This document shows, piece after piece, positions 58,504 through 64,000 of a stretch of 64,000 bases of DNA. Location of the stretch: the NCBI GenBank assembly GCA_030646755.1, contig JAUSKU010000080.1, forward strand, positions 1 to 64,000, given 5' to 3'. This DNA comes from Deltaproteobacteria bacterium. GTDB taxonomy: Bacteria; Desulfobacterota; JAENJC01. Numbering within the stretch: position 1 is the first letter of the stretch; the number at the start of each line of letters is the position of its first letter. A model generated the notes under the pieces. The model was given only the letters and a program-made list of their open reading frames with translations, was not told the origin of the DNA and did not search any database. Both the position numbers and the translations under genes were made by a program.

Positions 58504-58731
58504 TTACGCCGGTATTACTCCCTTTATTTCCGGGACCTTCTCCCTAATAGCCCTTTCCACGCCCATCTGAAGGGTTATGGTAGAGCTTGGACATCCTGAA
58601 CAGGCGCCAACAAGCCTTACTTTTACGTACCCATCCTCTATCCCGAGGAACTCGATATCTCCCCCATCTGCCTGGAGAGCCGGCCTTACCTCGTTCAGGG
58701 CTTCCATTACCTTTTCTTCTACATCTGACAT
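58504..58731 (-). CDS. NifU C-terminal-domain iron-sulphur scaffold
   Basis: The 75-residue stand-alone Nfu-type domain has the cluster-binding motif GACSGCPSSTITL, with ALQADGGDIEFLGIEDG before it and MGVERAIREKVPEIKGV after it. It assembles and passes on [4Fe-4S] clusters. Standalone Nfu domains of this size are common. The AAGGAGGTGATTTA leader gives a good Shine-Dalgarno. Confidence 0.92.
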   Translation of the reverse strand: MSDVEEKVMEALNEVRPALQADGGDIEFLGIEDGYVKVRLVGACSGCPSSTITLQMGVERAIREKVPEIKGVIPA

Positions 58732-58880
58732 TAAATCACCTCCTTTTCATTATTGACACTGATTCACACAGATAAAAATGAAGATATATTCAGTGTTAAT
58801 CATAGAAGATCAGTGTAAATCTGTGCCAAAATTAAAAATATAATACCATCTGACAAATCAAAACAGTATGATTAAAATCA

Positions 58881-60182
58881 TCACTGCACTCCCACTGCCC
58901 TGTCAAACCTTGCCCTTGCAACGGCTGTATCATATCTTGCGTTGACAAGGTCTGTTTCCGCTGTGATGTAAGATGCCTGGGCATCAGTGACCTCAATGAT
59001 GGTCCCGACCCCTGCCTCATATCTTCCATTGGCTATATCGAGGTTTTCCTTGGCCTTGTTGAGCCCGCTTTCAGCCACGCTTATCATTGCCTCGGCATCC
59101 TGGAGATCAAGATAGGCCTGGGTTACCTCAAGGGTGATATTGTTGGACAACTCCACTTTCTGGGCATTCAGGCTGTCGATGTTTGCCTTGGCACCGGAGA
59201 CCTTTGCATTTGTAAGAAAGCCCTCAAAAATGGGGACATTCACGGAAACCCCGGCATTCCATCTCTGGTTCTTCTCCTGGAACAGGTCATCCCCTTCACC
59301 GAGGGGATACTGGTCATAATATCCGTAAGAGGCGCTGGCCGTGAGGTTCGGGTAGTAACCGCCCTTTGAGGCAGTAAGCGATGCCCCTGCTTCCGATAAG
59401 GCAGCGTCTATACTCCTTATCTCCGGCCTTTTCTTTAATGCGTCACTCATCCCTTCTTCAAGATTGACATCTGCTTGTACTTTCACTGTCGCAACATCTA
59501 TCTCCAAAGGATAGTTATATTCGAGTCCCATGCGGTTTTTCAATAATGCCAGTGATGTTTTAAATGCATTTCTGGCCTTTATAAGGGAGAGGTTCGCCTC
59601 GTTCAGCACTACCTCCGCATTGGTAACGTCAAACTTTGCCTTTGCCCCTGCCTCATAAAAACCTTTAGCCTGCCTGAGATGGCTTTCCGCCTGGGCAACA
59701 GATGTTTCCTGCACCTTCATGAGTCCCATGGCCTTGAATACGCCGAAGTATGCATCTTTTACATTAAAAAGGACGTCTTGCCTCGTCCTTGAAAGCTCTC
59801 CTCCCCTTTGAACAACCCTCGATTTCGCGGCATCAACAGTACCGCCTGTCCTGCCGAAGTCGTATATCTTTTGATTAAGATTCAATGTAGCCGAATACGT
59901 CTCGCTCTCACCGGAAACGAAGGTTTGTTGAGACTTTACCTCCGCTCTTGTATAGGAGCCGTTTGCGCTGACCTGAGGATAGTACGAAGACTTTGCCTCA
60001 AGGTACTGTTCACCGGCCACAGATACTCCACTTTCTACCGCCCTTATGGAAGGGTGGTTCTTCAACGCTATGTCAATGCATTCTTCCAGGGTAAGAGGTT
60101 TCCTCTCCTGCGTAAAAGCCTGAGAGGCCTGAAGGGCCGCAAGTAAAACGGGAATAAAGAAAAACTTAACAGAGGGCCTCAT
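58881..60182 (-). CDS. TolC-family outer membrane efflux protein
   Basis: The 433-residue outer-membrane channel has signal peptide SVKFFFIPVLLAALQASQAF and two OEP repeats with long periplasmic helices: LTLEECIDIALKNHPSIRAV, DAAKSRVVQRGGELSRTRQD, AEVVLNEANLSLIKARNAF, RPEIRSIDAALSEAGASLTA, and a final NGRYEAGVGTIIEVTDAQAS. The ATG at 60182 overlaps the RND stop by 4 bp, so it is the third gene of an adaptor-RND-TolC operon exporting drugs or other toxic compounds. Confidence 0.92.
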   Translation of the reverse strand: MRPSVKFFFIPVLLAALQASQAFTQERKPLTLEECIDIALKNHPSIRAVESGVSVAGEQYLEAKSSYYPQVSANGSYTRAEVKSQQTFVSGESETYSATLNLNQKIYDFGRTGGTVDAAKSRVVQRGGELSRTRQDVLFNVKDAYFGVFKAMGLMKVQETSVAQAESHLRQAKGFYEAGAKAKFDVTNAEVVLNEANLSLIKARNAFKTSLALLKNRMGLEYNYPLEIDVATVKVQADVNLEEGMSDALKKRPEIRSIDAALSEAGASLTASKGGYYPNLTASASYGYYDQYPLGEGDDLFQEKNQRWNAGVSVNVPIFEGFLTNAKVSGAKANIDSLNAQKVELSNNITLEVTQAYLDLQDAEAMISVAESGLNKAKENLDIANGRYEAGVGTIIEVTDAQASYITAETDLVNARYDTAVARARFDRAVGVQ

Positions 60183-63100
60183 TTGGAAAACCTCCTCCAA
60201 TTTATATTTCTTAGATCATCCAGTAGTGAATATACCACAGGAGTTATCAAAAGTGTAATCAATAGGGAGAGGGTCTGGCCCCCGACCATGACCATTGCCA
60301 TAGATGCCCTTGAAGCGCTTCCGTCGCCCTTGCCGAGGGCTATAGGGAGCATACCGAAAACGATGGATATGGTCGTCATCAGGATAGGCCTGAGCCTTAC
60401 ATGGTTAGCCCTTATTATCGCCTCATCCCTCGGAACACCCTGCTCCCTTAATTTATTGGTATAGTCCACCTGGAGGATGGAGTTCTTCTTTATTATCCCG
60501 AAGAGCATCAACACGCCGATCATGCTGTAAACATTCAGGGTCATTCCTGTCGCAAGAAGGGCAAAGAACCCGAAGGGCAGTGAGATAGGGAGGCACGACA
60601 TGATAGCAAAAGGATGGACAAAGGAGTTGAACTGGGACGCAAGCACCATGTATATAAATATCATGCTGAGGATGGTGGCCATAGTAAAGCCAAGCATTGC
60701 CTGGTTCATCGTCTTTGCCATTCCTATAAATACGGTGGAGTAATCCTGGGGAAGGTCCATTGTATCTATCTTTTTCTGAAGCTTTGTCACAGCCTCCCCA
60801 AGGGCAATCCCTTCGAGGTTTGACATGATAGTCACCTGCTTCTCCCTGTCCTGTCTGTCTATCTGGGCTGGGGACTTCTCCTCCGACAGTTTTACAAAGT
60901 TGTCAAGCCTTACAGGCACACCTTTCAATGAAGATACCGTAAGCCTCGATACCACGCCAGGGTCTTTCCTGTAATCATCCATAAGCCTGACTGTGACAGG
61001 GTATTGTTCGTCCCCCTCCTTGAACTTGGTCACCTCTTCTCCTCCGACCATGGTTCTGAGGCTTGAAGACAGATAGTCTATGGGCACTCCAAGCTCCGAT
61101 GCCCTGTCCCTGTCTATCTCCACCCTTACCTCCGGCTTCCTGACAGCCAGGGAAGTATCCACATCAACCATGCCGGGGACGGTCCTGGCATAGTCAACTA
61201 TATCCTTTGCATAGATATCGAGCTGTTTCAGGTCAGGCCCTCTCAAGACCAGGTTTACAGGAGTCTGCCTGAAACCTCCGCCGCTTATCATACCAATGTT
61301 CTGGACGCTCACCCTGAGCTCAGGGTATTTCCTCAGGAGCTTTCTCGCCTCCTTCATAGAATCCCGCTGGGAAAACTTCCTCTCATTTAGAGGGACCATG
61401 GCCAGGTATATGGCCGCATTGGTAACAGATGCCGTCTCCCCTGCGCCAATGGTTGTAAATGCATGGGCAACACCAGGGAGCTTGCGCACCTCATCCTCTA
61501 TGCCCCGGAGTATCCTGTCGGTCTTCTCAAGGGATGAGCCTTCAGGTGTCTCTATCACTATCTCGAACTCGCTCTGGTCGTCATCTACAACCAGTTCCTT
61601 GCCTACCCTTGGGAATATATAGAAGACTGTTGAGAAAATGGCAATGCCCAGAATCACCATGATAAGACGGTGACTGATGGACCATTTTAGCATCACACCA
61701 TACCAGCGGTCTATAGCGGAGTAAAATATTGACTCCTTTGAGACCTTATGGCCGCCTGCCTTTAAAAACCTGGATGCAAGCATCGGAGTAAGGGAAAATG
61801 CTATCAGAAGGGATATCATTATGGCAAACGCGGCAGTGATGCCGAAGGAGAAGAAGAACCTTCCGGGAAGGCCCGGCATGAATGCCACCGGAAGGAATAT
61901 GACTACAAGGGAAAGGGTAGTAGCCATGACAGCCATCCCTATCTCGGATGTGGCGGCCTTTGCGGCCTCCATTGGAGTATAACCTTTTTCCTCTATATAC
62001 CTGAATATGTTTTCAATGACGATGATAGCGTCGTCAATGACGATACCTGTGCATATGGCAAGGGCCAGCATCGTCATGTTGTTAAGGGTAAAACCAAGGA
62101 AGTTTATGGCAGTAAATGTTGCTATTATTGACGCAGGGATTGAGACTGCCGCGATAATGGTGCTCCTCCAGTTCCTCATGAAGACAAGAACCACGATGCT
62201 CGCAAGAAAGCCGCCGAGGATCAGGTGATGCATCACCTCGTCATAAGACTTCTGTATGAACCTGGAGCGGTCCCTGACCACCTCCATCTTTATATCTGAT
62301 GGGAGGGTTCCCTTTAGTGCATCCATCTTTTTCTTAATAGTATTAATGACCTTCACCGTATTGGTGCCTGACTGCCTCCTTACCAGAAGTGATACGGCGT
62401 TCTCTCCATCCAGCCGTGATATGGTCCTTGGCTCCTCAAAGGTATCTTCCACCTTCCCTACATCTGAAAGCCTTATCGGAACTCCGCTTACATTGGCGAC
62501 TATTACATCATTGAATCCCTCCACGGTATTAATCCTTCCCATGGTCCTCAAGACCATCTCCCTTTCACCGTGGGTTATCCTTCCGCCAGGTACTTCGACA
62601 TTCTGCGCCCCTATGGCCCTGGCAACCTGGTCTATCCCTATTCCATAGGCATTCAACCTGTTTATGTCAACTGTTACCTGTATCTCCCTGTCCCTTCCGC
62701 CAACCATAGTAATGGAACCAACGCCGTTAACGGTCTCAAGGGACTCCTTTATCTTTTTCTTTGCCAGTTCAGTAACCTCCCTGGCCGAACGGTTCCCTGA
62801 GACAACTATGGCCATGACAGGGGCTGCGTCATTGTCCATCTTCTGTATGACAGGTGAATCTGTATCTCTGGGGAACTGGGAAACAATGGTAGCCACCCTC
62901 TCCCTGACCTCCTGGGCTGCTACATCTATATCCTTCTCGAGGAGGAACGTCACGAATACATGGGAAACCCCTTCAACAGATGTTGACCTGAGTTCGTCTA
63001 TGCCGCTTATGGTGTTTACAACCTCCTCCACGGGCTTGGTTATCTGGGTCTCTATCTCTTCAGGGGACGCCCCTTTGAGGGAGGTTGTTATTGTCACAGT

Positions 63101-63229
63101 AGGGAAGTCCACCTTTGGAAATGTATCCAACCCGAGTGTGAAATAAGACATGAGTCCAACAACCACCAGGAATGCTATCATCATAGTGGCAAAGACCGGA
63201 TATTTTACGCTTATATCGGCTAATTTCAT
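60179..63229 (-). CDS. RND efflux transporter (HAE1/AcrB-type)
   Basis: The 1016-residue inner-membrane pump has twelve expected membrane helices in two halves. TM4 holds the proton-relay Asp pair in CTGIVIDDAIIVIENIFRYI. Other features are the N-terminal VKYPVFATMMIAFLVVVGLM, porter repeats (GASPEEIETQITKPVEEVVN), and GMLPIALGKGDGSASRASMA near the end. The VIDDAI/VENI wording and FFSFGITAAF favour the hydrophobe/drug (HAE1) class over heavy-metal CzcA pumps. It overlaps both neighbours by 4 bp. Confidence 0.93.
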   Translation of the reverse strand: MKLADISVKYPVFATMMIAFLVVVGLMSYFTLGLDTFPKVDFPTVTITTSLKGASPEEIETQITKPVEEVVNTISGIDELRSTSVEGVSHVFVTFLLEKDIDVAAQEVRERVATIVSQFPRDTDSPVIQKMDNDAAPVMAIVVSGNRSAREVTELAKKKIKESLETVNGVGSITMVGGRDREIQVTVDINRLNAYGIGIDQVARAIGAQNVEVPGGRITHGEREMVLRTMGRINTVEGFNDVIVANVSGVPIRLSDVGKVEDTFEEPRTISRLDGENAVSLLVRRQSGTNTVKVINTIKKKMDALKGTLPSDIKMEVVRDRSRFIQKSYDEVMHHLILGGFLASIVVLVFMRNWRSTIIAAVSIPASIIATFTAINFLGFTLNNMTMLALAICTGIVIDDAIIVIENIFRYIEEKGYTPMEAAKAATSEIGMAVMATTLSLVVIFLPVAFMPGLPGRFFFSFGITAAFAIMISLLIAFSLTPMLASRFLKAGGHKVSKESIFYSAIDRWYGVMLKWSISHRLIMVILGIAIFSTVFYIFPRVGKELVVDDDQSEFEIVIETPEGSSLEKTDRILRGIEDEVRKLPGVAHAFTTIGAGETASVTNAAIYLAMVPLNERKFSQRDSMKEARKLLRKYPELRVSVQNIGMISGGGFRQTPVNLVLRGPDLKQLDIYAKDIVDYARTVPGMVDVDTSLAVRKPEVRVEIDRDRASELGVPIDYLSSSLRTMVGGEEVTKFKEGDEQYPVTVRLMDDYRKDPGVVSRLTVSSLKGVPVRLDNFVKLSEEKSPAQIDRQDREKQVTIMSNLEGIALGEAVTKLQKKIDTMDLPQDYSTVFIGMAKTMNQAMLGFTMATILSMIFIYMVLASQFNSFVHPFAIMSCLPISLPFGFFALLATGMTLNVYSMIGVLMLFGIIKKNSILQVDYTNKLREQGVPRDEAIIRANHVRLRPILMTTISIVFGMLPIALGKGDGSASRASMAMVMVGGQTLSLLITLLITPVVYSLLDDLRNINWRRFSK

Positions 63230-64000
63230 CTTTTTACCTCTACCTTGATCCCTGTTGAAATCTTGTTCAGGGAAGAGGTAGCAATAACCTCCCCTTCCTT
63301 CACGCCCTCGGTTATCTCAAGCAGATTCTCTATCCTCTCTCCAACCTTGACGATCCTCTCGGAGGCTTCGCCGTTTTCTATGACAAACACCTTCTTTATA
63401 CCTGCAAAGGCAATCAGGGCCTCTTCCGGCACAAACACCGCCTTGTCATCACCCTTTGTTACAACCTTTCCTTTGGCAAAAAACCCCGGTTTCAATATTC
63501 CATCCTTATTCGAAAATGCGGCCTCTATGTGGAGGGTCCTTGTCCTGGGATCAACTGACGGGCTTATGCGTATTACAGCCCCTTCGAATATCTTATTGGG
63601 ATAGGCCACAACACTGATGGCGACTTTAAGCCCCTTTTTCATACTTGCCGCAGCGCTCTCAGGCACTGATGCACGAAGCTTCAAGGGAGAAAGGGCCACA
63701 ATAGATACTATGGCCCCCTTATCCTCCATATAATCACCGGGGTTGACAAACCTTTCCTTTATGACCCCTGAGAACGGGGCAATAATAGAGGTATCCCTCA
63801 GCCTTTTTGCCGCCATTTCAAGGGCGGCATGCCTCTCTTTGACAGTGGCCTCAAGGCCCTTCAGCGACTCCCTGGCCTCGTCGCTCTCCCTCTCAGATAT
63901 AAGCCCCTTATCAAAAAGTCCCTTTGCCCTCTCCCAGTTCAACCTGGCAAGTTCATATTTGGATTGAGCCTCCTTCAGGGCTTGTGTGGCCTGCTCCTGA
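63226..64000 (-). CDS. RND periplasmic adaptor (membrane fusion protein), 5' end beyond window
   Basis: The reading frame stays open to the right edge: the first codons visible read QEQATQALKEAQSKYELARL. Only the C-terminal ~257 residues are present: the end of the coiled-coil hairpin (GLISERESDEARESLKGLEA), lipoyl half (DTSIIAPFSGVIKERFVNPG), beta-barrel (LKVAISVVAYPNKIFEGAVI) and membrane-proximal domain (EGVKEGEVIATSSLNKISTG). It links the RND pump to TolC. The stop overlaps the RND start by 4 bp. Confidence 0.9.
   Translation of the reverse strand, partial: QEQATQALKEAQSKYELARLNWERAKGLFDKGLISERESDEARESLKGLEATVKERHAALEMAAKRLRDTSIIAPFSGVIKERFVNPGDYMEDKGAIVSIVALSPLKLRASVPESAAASMKKGLKVAISVVAYPNKIFEGAVIRISPSVDPRTRTLHIEAAFSNKDGILKPGFFAKGKVVTKGDDKAVFVPEEALIAFAGIKKVFVIENGEASERIVKVGERIENLLEITEGVKEGEVIATSSLNKISTGIKVEVKR

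Overview
The window looks like a chromosome segment of a diderm (Gram-negative) bacterium. It carries LPS genes (lpxC, lptD), a sigma-54 dependent NtrY/NtrX-type two-component pair, a TolC/RND/adaptor efflux operon, an MglA-like GTPase and a SPOR-domain protein. No rRNA or tRNA gene was recognised. The gene set and the repeat style fit a Nitrospirota- or Desulfobacterota-like lineage known mainly from environmental genomes, but no marker here fixes the phylum. The lexA operator is of the GAAC-N4-GTTC (Gram-positive-like) type rather than the enterobacterial type.

Layout. 0.1-3.4 kb: a one-gene restriction-modification enzyme. 3.6-7.4 kb: an orphan LivG-type ATPase, then a hybrid histidine kinase and an HD-GYP response regulator. 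7.5-17.2 kb (minus strand): an envelope operon, CDF transporter, pepA, lpxC, DUF4390, NtrY-like kinase, NtrX-like regulator, lptD. 17.3-22.2 kb: lexA, a nucleotidyltransferase with a vestigial HEPN partner, a REP-associated transposase (RAYT), dinB and vapBC. 22.5-29.2 kb: six co-directional envelope genes (LPP20/FlgT/CsgG/GNA1162-type lipoproteins, a TPR-SLH lipoprotein, a FecR protein), then pgsA-like and a convergent CHASE2 adenylate cyclase. 32-36.7 kb: glmS, a beta-barrel protein, a radical SAM protein and a DJ-1 protein. 36.9-45.7 kb: trpG, a 5.8-kb accessory island, then trpD-trpC-trpF. 45.7-52 kb (minus): folC, moaB/mogA, an mglA-like GTPase with partner, a SPOR protein, folE2, queD and a SurA-like protein. 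52.1-57.9 kb: nfeD and a DUF4124 gene, a second island (cassette-like small genes, RAYT fragment, ParDE-type toxin-antitoxin), then the slipin gene. 57.9-64 kb (minus): a Spy/CpxP-like protein, a NifU-type scaffold and an RND efflux operon that runs off the right edge.

Two themes stand out. First, short palindromic repeats are everywhere. Many begin with GTAG, the head expected of RAYT substrates, and three RAYT loci are present: two apparently complete and one fragment. Repeats also lie in frame inside proteins: the restriction enzyme (three times), TrpG, TrpF and both RAYTs. Repeat sequence forms the N-terminus or signal peptide of LptD and of a FlgT-like protein, and the last codons or stop of LpxC and a SurA-like protein. 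Second, two conserved gene neighbourhoods (trpG|trpDCF and nfeD|slipin) are split by islands rich in toxin-antitoxin modules and repeats. Four nucleotidyltransferase-HEPN pairs occur in the window. In three of them the HEPN toxin is broken, and in one the antitoxin is broken as well, which fits toxin-first decay.

All calls come from reading motifs and context. No database search was run.
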